64,000 nucleotides of DNA from Mycocentrospora acerina (Eukaryota > Ascomycota > Dothideomycetes > Pleosporales): NCBI GenBank assembly GCA_022701365.1, contig JAKUHH010000150.1, positions 1,054,001-1,118,000 on the forward strand, given 5' to 3'. Within the stretch, counting starts at the first letter, position 1; the number at the start of each line of letters is the position of its first letter. Positions 48,192 through 58,909 of the stretch are shown here, piece after piece. The notes under the pieces are model-generated. The model had not been told where the DNA came from. It worked only from the letters and a program-made list of their open reading frames with translations, and searched no databases. The position numbers and the translations under genes were made by a program.

Positions 48192-49250
48192 CTAGAGTTT
48201 CCTCCAGAAGTCAGTGATAAGCCTGGCAACTTCTGGCACTCTCTCTCGAACTACACCATGCCCGACCTGCGGCACAACCGCGACATCTTTGAACCCAAGC
48301 TCTATCAGCTCCTCTTTGGTGCACAAATCATCCAGCTCGCCCAATACTACGGTTGAAGGGATACCAGAGCGTACTGCACCGACAAAAGTAGGCTCGTTAT
48401 CTAGGACACCTCCATCTCTAAAAATTGCAATAACAGACGCCGTATGTCCGGGATGCTTACGCATCTGCCATTCCCTTATAGCTTCAGCGACAACCTCACC
48501 CCTTCCAACCCTTTCCTTCCAATCTGCAGGCACGACCAACTCACCACCCTCAAGCATCTGTAAAATCCCTTTCCGCGCTGCAACTTCGTCGCCACCACGC
48601 AAATAAGCCTGTTGCTCGGGCGTGAAGTTACCAGTACGAATGAGCCCAGCGGGCGCAACAAGAGTGAAACTCTGCACCCGCGACGGCCGCGAAGCAACGT
48701 ATCCCGCTGTCAACGCACCACCAAAGGAGAAGCCTACAAGGTGTGCGGAAGGCCATTCCACGTGATCGAGAAGGTCGTCTATTAATCGGTGGAATAAACT
48801 CGCTTCATGCGGCACGACCGGTGTGTCGCTTAGCCCATGGCCCCAGTGATCAAACAAAAGGAAATGGGTGTGTGGGAACGAGACTTGCAGAGCGCGAGCA
48901 AGTGGGAGCATGCCCAGAGCTGGGGTCTGCACACCGTGTATGAGAAGTACGCGGTCGGGTGTACGCGACGTTTCTCCAGGAGAGGAAGGGAGCAGTTGGT
49001 AGTACGCGGCTTTTCCATGGGTTGTTTTTAGATACTGGGCGGGTGGGAGGAGCGCGCCAAATATTTCGGTGAAGACTGCTTCTGATGGGCCGGGGATTGG
49101 TGCTTTTGGAGATGTGGGTGGCGCTTCGTCCGGGCGTGGGAGGACGAATTCGCTTGAGCTGGAAGACATTTTTTTGGTTTTTTTGGGGGGAAAGGGGAAG
49201 TTATGATGGGATGAAGATTGTGATGTGGCTCTTGTGGTGTTTGATGGCAT
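48192..49250 (-). CDS. Alpha/beta-hydrolase fold protein
   Basis: Single-exon gene of 352 aa; substrate unknown. A second in-frame ATG at about 49169 (MSSSSSEFVLPRP) would give about 325 aa and may be the main start, because the first 27 residues are low in complexity (SQSSSHHNFPFPPKKTKK). The core shows VLLIHGVQTPALGMLPLA (oxyanion side), FDHWGHGLSDTP, the nucleophile elbow VGFSFGGALTAG with its serine, LGELDDLCTKEEL with the catalytic acid, and VPQVGHGVVRERV with the catalytic histidine. The helical cap lies between GLIRTGNF and the FRDGGVLDN segment. It has no signal peptide and is probably cytosolic. It converges on the M28 gene. Confidence 0.88.
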   Translation of the reverse strand: MPSNTTRATSQSSSHHNFPFPPKKTKKMSSSSSEFVLPRPDEAPPTSPKAPIPGPSEAVFTEIFGALLPPAQYLKTTHGKAAYYQLLPSSPGETSRTPDRVLLIHGVQTPALGMLPLARALQVSFPHTHFLLFDHWGHGLSDTPVVPHEASLFHRLIDDLLDHVEWPSAHLVGFSFGGALTAGYVASRPSRVQSFTLVAPAGLIRTGNFTPEQQAYLRGGDEVAARKGILQMLEGGELVVPADWKERVGRGEVVAEAIREWQMRKHPGHTASVIAIFRDGGVLDNEPTFVGAVRSGIPSTVVLGELDDLCTKEELIELGFKDVAVVPQVGHGVVRERVPEVARLITDFWRKL

Positions 49251-50204
49251 AGATGTAAGGTGTATAACTCGGTGTAAACAACAGCACGCATATCCACCTT
49301 TTGAGATGACTTATCAGCTGGTACAAGGCTTTGGCTTATTCATCACCGTTTAGTATCATCAGTTGGTAAATCACGTCATTGGAATGGATCACTTCAGCCT
49401 AGGGCTTACGACTTAGAAAAGAATATGAGATGCCTTATCCCAGAGTGTCAACACGACTTTCATGAGGCTGTGAATAAGCGCTTTCGATGTGGACGCCCGT
49501 GACACGGCTCTTTCTTGCATATTAAGCGACGAGCATATCCCTGTGCATCCACGCGTCAACGAGTCCACCCATACCAGTCAACGCTCGTCCAAGCTCTTTC
49601 TCCCAGAAACCGTCGGAACGGGTGGAAAAAAGCTTGATGTCAGATCTGATAAGAAAGCAGGTACCTGAGCGCCACGCATATAAGCCCCTTCAACCGGATG
49701 CCGATAGCCGGAAATTCGCCTCCATGCATGGAATCAAGTTGAACAGTCGACATCCGACAGAAGCGTACGCACGCGACACATGTCCACTTGGAGTCATGGA
49801 AATAGCAGATTCATGCAATCCTGGTCACTGGGCGGGGATAATTGTGCCGGAGGGATGGGGTTGCGACGATGTGCGTCTGCCCTGAGGGGATTTGGAGCCG
49901 ATGCACCCTCAGGCGTCGTAATGCTTTCATGTATCTAACCCAAGTGAGGCTGACTACTCCGTTCTTCTTCCACTCTTAACCAAACCCTGTTTCGTTCTCC
50001 TGCTATCTGTCAAACTGTTTTTCTGTGTGTTTGGTTCTTTGCTTGACATATCGATCGTCGTTGCTTGTCAAGGTGTTGTTTTCTATTGTCTTGCCCTTCT
50101 TTTCGTCCTTCCGGAACTCGTCATCTCGTTATACCTTGCTGCAGCTCAACATCAAAGGACGCCAAGACGATTGAAGCCCCTCATTTGATTCATCTTCTAG
50201 CAAA
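49251..50204. other. Divergent promoter region, no gene
   Basis: About 950 bp between the alpha/beta hydrolase start (minus) and the SGNH hydrolase start (plus). An 87-aa frame at 49622 has no domain. CT-rich sequence (49960-50110) precedes the plus-strand start. Confidence 0.5.
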
Positions 50205-51471
50205 ATGAGATTCCTACCAAGGCTGGTGCATATTTGCGTCGGAGCGATGATCATGATCGTTGTGTACTTCGCTTGGTTACAACGTCCCATCCAACTTGAC
50301 GCAGCCTTACACCAAGCATGGCACAACAGCAGTCATCGGATAGTCGTTTTTGGAGATGATTGGTCTGACACCGGAATCTATCGAGTTTCTCCACCTCCTG
50401 AGTTGACGACCGCTACCCGAGACCCCGACCGTGGGGACATGTGGACGGAGACACTTTGTAAAGAGGTATTTACTTCTGTGTTAAGAAGAAGAACCAGTAT
50501 CTAACGTAATGCAGCTTAAATGTGATTCCGTAGATAACTTTGCACACTCTGTACCATCGGACACGGATGTGGAGACTGTTGGCTCCATTGTTGACTCAGG
50601 CATTTGGGAGCAAACAGTGAATGCGACAAGCGCTGGCAAGACCCCGGTTCTGCTGGATGACTTCAAGACACAAGTACAGAGTTTCATGGCATATGATAAG
50701 AAGATGCAGGCTATTTCGAATCACTTGCATAAAGTCGATGAGTGGACCGTTTTCACAGTTTTCTTTGGACTCTGGGATTTGTTGGAGTACTCGCTGCTGG
50801 ATCAGGAGTCTGCCATGAGAGCCATCGAAGGCAGTATTGAGGAAATCTTCGACAATCTCGACGATCTCGCAGAGCACGTTGCATCGCCCATCAAGGTTGT
50901 CATCCCTAAAGTAGTAGATGTAACATTGTTGCCATACTTCCAGTCAGAGAAGCACATCGATCAAAAGCACTTTGCGGAGAACCAACACCAACTGGTATTT
51001 CTCTGGGCCTATTGGAACAACATGCTGTCTCGAGCTGCGACCCAGTGGCAGCGCGGTCTCATCTTTATGCCGGACCCGAGTGCTTTGATCTTGGAACAGG
51101 TCAGAGCACAGCAATTGTATGCCAAACGGATCTCGGATGCAACTGGTACTGGCAAACAGGTGCCCCTCTTCCAATATATCGAACTACCTTGTCTAACATT
51201 GAAGTCCGATCTCAACGAAACTGAGGCACAGACAGCCGTGGTAGAGAAATGCGCGGATCCAAGTCGCCACCTATTTTGGTAAGCTATCCGCACATACAAA
51301 CGCATTGTTTCAGTCTGACCAGTTCTTAGGGACAACATCCATCTCAGTGGTCCTGCCCATCAGCTAATCGGCAAACAAGCCGCAGGCTTCTTGCGCAGGA
51401 ATCAAACCGTCAACGATGCAAACAAAGAGGGTGGTCGGGGCTTTGATTTGAAGTTTCCTCCTGGGTATTAG
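50205..51471 (+). CDS. Membrane-anchored SGNH/GDSL-type hydrolase
   Basis: Esterase or lipase fold of the SGNH class; fungal relatives include acetylesterases (CE16), but the substrate is not known here. Three exons (50205-50465, 50515-51278, 51330-51471) give 388 aa. Residues ~8-26 (VHICVGAMIMIVVYFAWL) form one hydrophobic segment that could be a signal anchor or an uncleaved signal peptide. Block I reads VVFGDDWSDTG, with Asp-Trp-Ser in the place of the common GDS. The catalytic Asp-His block V reads FWDNIHLSGPAHQLIG, split by the second intron. WAYWNNM and WDLLEYSL lie between. The donor of intron 1 is GTATTT and its branch CTAAC. Confidence 0.82.
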
Positions 51472-51946
51472 AGAGACATCGTCTCATACTTGGTCCCGAT
51501 CACTGCTACCTGCCGTATCCTGTTGTTGCTATGAGGAGAAACAACGTACTCTGGCGCACAGCGGTGCGGTCACCCTTACTGGTGCTGATTCGCTAACTAG
51601 GCCGCGGCAATTCCACCTCCTTGCGTAGCGGACCCTTGGAATGCTGGAGTGTCTTGAGGCCGACGGCAAAACACAGCCATGCCCACTTCGGGACGGGGCT
51701 TGAACAAAGAAACTTTCTTAGCGATTAGCTAGGATCGACCGCATCAAGCACGAACAATTAATCTGGTAGGTTGGCTATGGATCATGATCAAGGCTTCATC
51801 GCTATGGGGTGCATCCTCATGATATCCTCAAAGACGGTGGCGGCTATCGCTGGTTTATCTAACGCTCCTCCCTTCCTGTTCGTAGGACAATGAAGTGTAA
51901 TCTCAAAGACGTACATTAGAACGTCTAATTCTTTACACTTCTCGAG
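51472..51946. other. Intergenic, no gene seen
   Basis: 475 bp between the SGNH hydrolase and the HMG-box gene, both on the plus strand. No repeat or gene is recognised. Confidence 0.5.
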
Positions 51947-54035
51947 ATGTTGACCAGCCACATACCACCGGCGCCAGTGCTTCGGTCACTACCCTCTCCT
52001 CCGCAAGATCCTATCGCGACTTTCTTCAACGTGTCCAGAAGATACATGAAATCAAGCATGACTACAGACGAGACGATTCTGAAGCCGCTTGTAGAGGATA
52101 AAAAGTCTGATCAAGATCTACGGAAGAGCAGTAGGAGCGAGATGCCTCGGTCCACGCCCAAGGAAGAGGAACCCTCATCTCCCGCTTTGTCTTCTCCACA
52201 AGCCGCCAGGAAGAAACTTGTGCCACTTGAAGAGGTTAGAGAAGAACATTTGGTTGATAATAGTAGTCTGGAAGATACATGTCCTCCCAGTGCTACGTCG
52301 ACTGGTTCTGGGGAGTTTCCTAGTCACGTCTGTCTTTGCCAGCCTGAGCCCAAGATTCCGCGTCCAAGAAATGGTTAGTTCAAAGTTTTCTTCTTATTCA
52401 TTTGAAATCACTGAATACTAGGGTGATTCAATTGGAATACACTGCTTATATTTCAACTTCTTTAAACATCTACTAATACTTTGTAGCTTTTATCCTATAT
52501 CGACAACACCACCAGCAAGGCATCATAGCCATCACCCCTGGACTCAACAATCCCGACATCTCCAGGATCATTGGCGAAAAGTGGAACGCAGAGAGTGAGG
52601 AGACGAAGAAGATTTGGCAAAATCTTGCGCAGGTTGGTAGCATATCTTGAACCCTCGTCAGTTCCTCCTAACTCATGTCCAGGAAGAGAAAGTCCGGCAT
52701 CAAGAACAATACCCAGACTATCGTTACCAGCCTCGTCGTCTTGCAAAACCAGGCTCATCTCCTCTGAATCCATCAGGTCAACATGCGAACGTGGACAAGT
52801 TCCGATGCACCAGGTGTGGTGGCCGTAGCATCAAAACTCCCACTAGTCCTTTCTTCGATTCGGCTCGCACCATGACGTTACCGCCTCTGAACAACTCTGA
52901 TAATGTCAAGTCGACAACACGCTATCTACCTGGAATCAGTAACCTTAGCCTACAGTCACCCTGTGGTCGTGGTCGTGGACCATCTGGACTGAGCAACATT
53001 CATGTGCCGTCAGTTGGGCGTGAGGACGGAGCAATGTATAGTCCACTCACGCCTGGCCTCAAAAGACGTCGATTCGATGGGATGCATCGTCTCCAAAACA
53101 GCCCGCGTCGCGAGTCTTTCAGTCCCATCTATGTGCACCGCGACTCTTCGAATAGCACCCTCATACTTCCTCCAAGTACTCCCCACGATCTGCGACGGCA
53201 CGCAGATATGGATGCTCATGGCGATCAAAATTGCCTGCCTAGAACGGTAGAAGAAACGATTCTCAGTATTCCCTTTCTGAGCAGGATCAAGTTACTCGGC
53301 CGCATCACACCTCCTTACAAAGAGTCTACTCCTACAGCTCCATTCCGCGGTGCTATCATCGCTATTGAAGGCGATGATCTATCTGCGGTTAGAGAGCTGA
53401 CGAAATGGCTGAACGAGTTCCTTGCCAAAGATGGAGACTACCATCCGCAGATGATGGAGCCGCCCAAAAGTCCGTCAAAAGAGAAGGTGGACTTTGTTGA
53501 CTACTTTGGCATGATTCAGACGTGGCACAACAAGAGTAAGGAAATGATCGAATACATCACCACACCCATTTCCCTTGCACCCCCTCAAGGTGATTCTGAA
53601 GGGGATGTTCTCTCGGACAAGCCATCATCTCCCAACAATATCCGAAAAGACTCGGCAACCCCTTCCGACTCCCATTCGCCTTCACCCTGTCCTCCCAACC
53701 TTGCAAGACCTGTCCTCCTCCTCCCAACCTTCCAACTGCATGCATCTGTCAGCTACGCATCACGCATTGCCGTAAAAGATGCATATAGTGCGACAGACCA
53801 CTGGCAATGGATGGCGACAATGTGGCGCGGGACCGTGGGGCCTGATCTCACAATCTACATTCGTACGGGTGAGGAGAAGGAGAGGCTGGGGAGCAACAAG
53901 TTGGTTGAGTTGGATGAAGTAGTGAGGTGCTTGACTGTGATGAGGGAACAGGAAGGAGGATTTGGAGAAGGTGTGTTGCGCAGAGTGGGGTTTGAGGTTG
54001 GAGAGTTTGTTAGGGGGATTGGAAGGGGTGTGTGA
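51947..54035 (+). CDS. HMG-box transcription regulator (MATA/Rox1-type)
   Basis: Sequence-specific HMG-box DNA-binding protein of the MATA_HMG/SOX-like class, which in ascomycetes includes Ste11/FMF-1-type sexual regulators and Rox1/Rfg1 repressors; I cannot say which. Three exons (51947-52373, 52487-52632, 52683-54035) give 641 aa. The HMG box spans about residues 138-206: RPRNAFILYRQHH, then PDISRIIGEKWNAESEE, IWQNLAQEEK and YPDYRYQPRR. It is bracketed by two cysteine pairs, CLC (129, 131) and CTRC (233, 236) before GGRS. The N-terminus is Ser/Pro/Lys-rich. The C-terminal part holds a predicted globular block around EETILSIPFLSRIKLLGRI and FQLHASVSYASRIA with no family I recognise. The two intron borders fall inside the HMG box. 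Confidence 0.9.
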
Positions 54036-54832
54036 ACAGAGGGCAGCAAATTTCTTTCTTTAGGGATTTTTTTTCGTTTGTCAAAGAGGCGAGGCGCTTT
54101 GTATGCAGCCGGAAGATTTGTAGGGTCTGTGATTGTCTTGGTAGCGAATCGATATCCTGGTTGTGATGGTCATGCAGCGAACTCGAATCTGTGGCTTACA
54201 TTTCTTCCCCCACCCTTTCACTTTCCCTTTCCCTTGCTTGACACGCTCCTGATACCCATCGCACATCAGCCCCCACACGCCACACTCTACCGATCACAAA
54301 CACCCTCCCTGAGAACGTGCTCTTCTCCCCATCTCGGTCCACCCCAGCGCCAAGCGCCTCCCCAACATCGCACGTGGTCCCCGTCCGTGCACGCCGACCA
54401 CCCCCGGATTCCCCGACCAACGAACCAACGAACCAACGGGACGGAGAAAGACGTTGCTGTCATGCGCCTTTCACATGTACGGAAACTCCGGGGCGCGACT
54501 GTCACATGCGAATACACGACGACGCTTGTTGGCGGGTGGAAACGATGGATGATGGGGTGTGACGGCTGAGTTCTGGGGCCATTGCGTCCTTTGTCCCTCA
54601 TCCCTTCGTTGTCATCGCTTGGTTCGAGGGTATTTGTTGCTATCAAAGACTTGGTTTGGGTCTGCAAGCTCGCGTGTCCACGCCTCTACATCTCCACATA
54701 TTCGCATCTTCACGTCCCAAATTCGCATCTTCACGTCTTCACGTGCGCGTAAGCTCGTCAGCTCGCAGGCTCGGGGATGACGCTGAAAACACACAACTCG
54801 AGGACACCAGACTTTTTCAGCATCGTGCAAGG
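54036..54832. other. Intergenic with a short direct repeat
   Basis: About 800 bp between the HMG-box gene and the HSL-type hydrolase. It carries two copies of ATTCGCATCTTCACGTC (54700-54716 and 54721-54737), then further TTCACGT words. These could be regulatory sites in the promoter of the downstream gene (inference). No gene is seen. Confidence 0.55.
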
Positions 54833-57141
54833 ATGATAGACCACGTCCTGGGGCGGCCGTCGGTGCAGTTCCGCAAAATCCAGGTCCTGGCCGTGGTGTC
54901 GTTCTGGTCCTTTTACCTCTACAGGCACGTGAGCCCTTGTCTGTCCCCTCCACACCGCGTACATGCACTAACAAGGCGTATAGAGGTGATCGTCATGGCC
55001 CCCCGATCCTCCGCCGCGTCTCAGCGCTGCTCTCGCAGAAACTCACGGCCTGGCAATCCGTCCTCATCACGCTGCTCTACCTCTACATTGCACGCAACTT
55101 TGGCAAGCTCGTCGGCCTCGAGTGTCCCGAGCCGCTCGCGAACCTGTACTCGCGCTCCTACTTCCGGGCGACATGGGTCACGACGGCACTGGATGCGGGC
55201 TTCTGGTCGGCCATGAAGATCAAGCGCAAGGGCACCAGAGACATACTCAGCATCGTCTTCAGCATCTACTATCTCATCTGCGCTGAGCAGGCCGACGAGA
55301 AGGTCAGGAAGATCCGTGCCACGCTTACCGTCGACCATCTGCGTGTTGCGTGGAACAAGGGCACGACGCCGTACTTGGGCGCGCTGACGAGCCTGATGCG
55401 CCCCCGGCTGATGTGGTACCCTCCACGTAAGATCAGGATCCCCCGTCCAAGGGAGAGCTCGTACAAAGAGCCTGTCATTGGGTGGCTGTACTTTAACGGC
55501 CCTATCAGTGCGCTGAAGAAGCACGACAAGATTGTGCTGGACATTCCTGGCGGAGGGTTCGTCGCCATGGATCCGAGGAACCACGACGACAAGCTCATGG
55601 GCTGGGCGGGCAAGACGGGGCTGCCTGTCCTCAGTCTGGATTACAGGAAGGCGCCCGAGTTTCCGTATCCGTATGCGCTGAATGAGTGCTACGATGTCTA
55701 TCACTCCATCATTGCGACGCGAGGCCGGTGCATGGGCCTGTCAGGCGAGCAGGAGCCTAGAATCTTGGTGTCTGGCGACTCTGCAGGCGGGAACCTGGCT
55801 GTGGGCATGGTGCTGATGATTCTGCAGAGCGGGTCGACTGCGACGCGCAGATGGCAGGGCGAGCTTGAACTGCCGCCTCCCATCGGCTGTATACTGATCT
55901 ATCCAGCACTCGATATGAACATTGGGAACTGGATGACCGACGAGCAGATGGCCCTCATCCGTGATCGTAGGGTTCGCAAGACGAACCGACCAGTCCTGCG
56001 CCATAAAAGCGAAGACTACCGTCATCTAGCCCCAAACACGCCAGGCGTCTCTGATAACTCGGACAGCGAGGACGACAAGCCCCGCAAAACGCGTGCAACT
56101 GATGGCCCAAAGCCAATGAGCGAACGCGTCCTCACTTCCCCCCAGACAATGATCAAGCTCTCGGCAGCACGTACTGGAGTCGACAGCAACGCCCTCCCAC
56201 CCCTCAACACCAACATGATGCAAAACGGTGCCATCTCCCAGACCCCCGAAAACATAACTCCCGTAGCAGCAAAAGGCACCACAGCTGTCGTCACACCCCC
56301 TGCCACAGTGATCAAAACCCGCCTCGCAACCTCGAGCATGATCTCCTACTTCCAAGACCGCATTCTCACCGCGGAAATGATGCGCGCCATGATCATCCTC
56401 TACATTGGCCCACACATCAAACCCGACTTCAGCACCGACTTCCTCCTCTCGCCATGCCTGGCGCCAGAAGCCCTTCTCACGCGCTTCCCGCGCACGTGGA
56501 TGCTAACAGGAGAGCGCGACCCGCTCGTCGACGACACTCTCATCTTCGCCGGACGTCTGCGACAAGCCAAGCGTGCGGAGTGGATGACGGCAAAGGAACT
56601 AGGGCTCGACTGGGCGCGTGGTGAGTTCCGTGAGGAGAGCGTCGTCGGCGTAGACCTCATCCCAGGTATTAGCCACGGTTTCTTGCAGTTCGTCGGTGTG
56701 TTCCCCGAGGGATGGAAGTACATCTTCCGCTGTGCAAAGTGGATTACCGATGCGTTTGAGCTTGATGATGCAGGAGATGCGATGACGCCGCATCCGAGGC
56801 AACGACGTGCGAATACGGACTCGAATGACTACTTTGGGTCAGGCGGGACAGTCGGGCTAAGAGAGGCGATCAATGGGTTGAGAGAGGGGAGGGGGAGACA
56901 TCATTATCGCTCTGGGACGGCGAGTTCGGCAGACGAGGATCGCCCGTTGGAGATGAGTGTTGCAAAGGGCAAGGCGAATGGCGGTGGTGCGAATGGGAAG
57001 ATAGGTGCATCAGGGAGGGTGAAGAGGAGCGACAGGGGGAGGGGACGCAGGAAGTCGTTGGTCAGCCTGGCAAGTGAGGATGATTTGTTGGGGAGGAGGA
57101 TGAAGGGGCTCACGGGAGGATTAGGAGGTGAAGGTCTTTGA
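54833..57141 (+). CDS. HSL-type alpha/beta hydrolase, membrane-associated
   Basis: Hormone-sensitive-lipase-like hydrolase (alpha/beta hydrolase 3 class); likely acts on lipid esters, but the substrate is unknown. Preferred model: exon 1 54833-54924 and exon 2 54984-57141, 749 aa. This needs a GC donor (ACAG then GCACGT) and a CTAAC branch 9 bases before the TATAG acceptor, and reads FYLYRGDRHGPPIL. A GT-AG alternative (GTGAGC at 54929 to ACAAG at 54974) is also in frame but puts the acceptor directly on the branch site. N-terminal hydrophobic helices (VLAVVSFWSFYLY, SVLITLLYLYIARNFG) suggest ER or lipid-droplet attachment. Oxyanion motif IPGGGFVAMD, nucleophile in SGDSAGGNLAVG (near residue 295), acid in TGERDPLVDD, histidine in GISHGFLQF. 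A disordered insert (about 385-475) and a basic C-terminal tail are also seen. Confidence 0.88.
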
Positions 57142-57697
57142 GAGAGCCGTTGGTTTAGCGCGCATATAACGTATATATTTGCATCATCGTACTCATAGCA
57201 TAGCATATCTGGTATTACTACTTTTGCATGTTCTGACATGTAACAAAGATGGCTTGTGATGTCCAATTGAGGTGAAAAATGTCTACGACCTACTAGCACT
57301 GTTCAAATGGCTGCTTGAAGAGTGAGCTAAATAGACCCAGCGTACTCACGCGATGTTCAAGATGAGAGACACCGAAATTGAAGTATCGCGAGTGATTTAA
57401 ATTGAAAACCAACTTGCAACTCAACCCCGCCTCTTTCCGCTAAACTCTCCAAGTTAGCCATCCGCCAGCCATCCGCCAGCCCTACACCATTATCCGGAAC
57501 GCTATCATTTAGGAAGAAGCTTGTTTTAATGACGTGGAGACCTATCTCCATCACCCATTCTTAACTCCGCCAATCCTCCATGATGATGATTAATTATACA
57601 CCCCTCCCCCGGACACACACATGCCATGCATTTAACACGGAGGTACACATGATGCTCACCCCACACCCTCCCATCACTTAACTTCCCTCCCCGCAAA
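57142..57697. other. Intergenic, no gene seen
   Basis: About 560 bp between two plus-strand genes. It has a short tandem GCCATCCGCCA pair near 57459-57480 and CA/CT-rich sequence before the dehydrogenase start. Confidence 0.5.
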
Positions 57698-58820
57698 ATG
57701 TCTCACACCACCATCGGCATTGTCACAGGCGCAAATAAGGTATTACCATATCCCATGTCTCACCCCATTTCATCACCACCACCCCCCTAAAAACCTTTGA
57801 ACTGACATAACTTCTCCATCCAGGGCATAGGCCTAGCCATCGTCCGCCAACTCGCCCTGCAATACCCCTCTTCACCACTCAACAAAAACAACACCCTACT
57901 CATCTACCTCACCGCACGCGACCCTTCACGCGGTGCCGCAGCCCTCCAAACGCTGCAGCAAGACCCGCAGCTCAAGCAGGCCAAAGCACTAGCTACCGAT
58001 GGTGGGGCTACGGAGGTCAAGTTCCACGTCCTGGATATCACGAGCGAGGACAGCGTGAAGAGTTTCGCAGGCTACGTGGAGAAGGAGCACGGCAATGAAA
58101 GAAGTGGGGGAATAGACTTTATAGTCAACAACGCGGGGATAGCATTGGAAGGGTTTGGTATGTTAACGTTTTCCATCTTCATCTTCATCTTCATCTTCTT
58201 ATTCATCATCACCACTATTATTCACAGCGTGCCAAAACAAACTTATTTATTTTTAAAATTCTTCTCCATTCAAATTAAAAAAGACCCAGCTAACATATTT
58301 TTTTTTAGATTCAACCGTTGTCCAAAAAACCCTCCACTGCAACTACTACTCCACCCTGCACACCTGCCACACCTTCCTCCCGCTGCTAAAACCCACGGGC
58401 CGGATTGTAAACGTGGCCAGCGCAGCAGGCCACCTAGATAAATACGCGCCTACAGTGCGCAACCGCTTCTTCACGTCGAGGTCGGAAGAAGATGTCACGG
58501 GAATCATGCGGGATTTTGCATCTGCGGTTGCGGCCGGGCGCCAGAGCGACGCGGGGTTCCCGAGCGCGGCGTATGCAGTGTCCAAGGCGGGGTTGGTGGG
58601 GGCGACGAGGGCGCTGGCGAGGAGTGAGAGCAAGAGTGAGGCTGGCAAGAAGAGGCTGGTGAATAGTTGTTGTCCGGGGTATGTGGATACGGATATGACA
58701 AAGGGGAGGGGGACGAAGACGACGGATCAGGGGGCGCAGACGCCGGTTTTGTTGGCGATTGGCGATATTGGGGGGAGGACGGGCGAGTTTTGGCAGAGCG
58801 AGAAGGTGATTGAATGGTAA
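57698..58820 (+). CDS. Short-chain dehydrogenase/reductase, carbonyl reductase-like
   Basis: NADP(H)-dependent classical SDR similar to cytosolic carbonyl reductases; substrate unknown. Three exons (57698-57739, 57824-58157, 58309-58820) give 295 aa. The cofactor motif TGANKGIG is split exactly at intron 1 (TGANK, then GIGLAIV). NNAG follows in DFIVNNAGIAL. The active-site serine lies in NVASAAG and the Tyr-Lys pair in AAYAVSKAG. NSCCPGYVDTDMTKGRG and TPVLLAI match the C-terminal family blocks. Intron 2 is 151 bp and contains a TTCATC microsatellite plus a long poly-T before its acceptor. The 3' end lies 89 bp from the end of the next gene on the opposite strand. Confidence 0.92.
58168..58198. 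repeat. TTCATC microsatellite within an intron
   Basis: Four to five TTCATC copies inside intron 2 of the dehydrogenase gene; the same motif as the array near 2110. Confidence 0.85.
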
Positions 58821-58909
58821 GTAGGTAGGTAGGTGGGTAGGTAGATGGGTGGGTTTGAGCAAGTCTCATGGTACACATATATATTATATATATACACATG
58901 GTGTTATAC

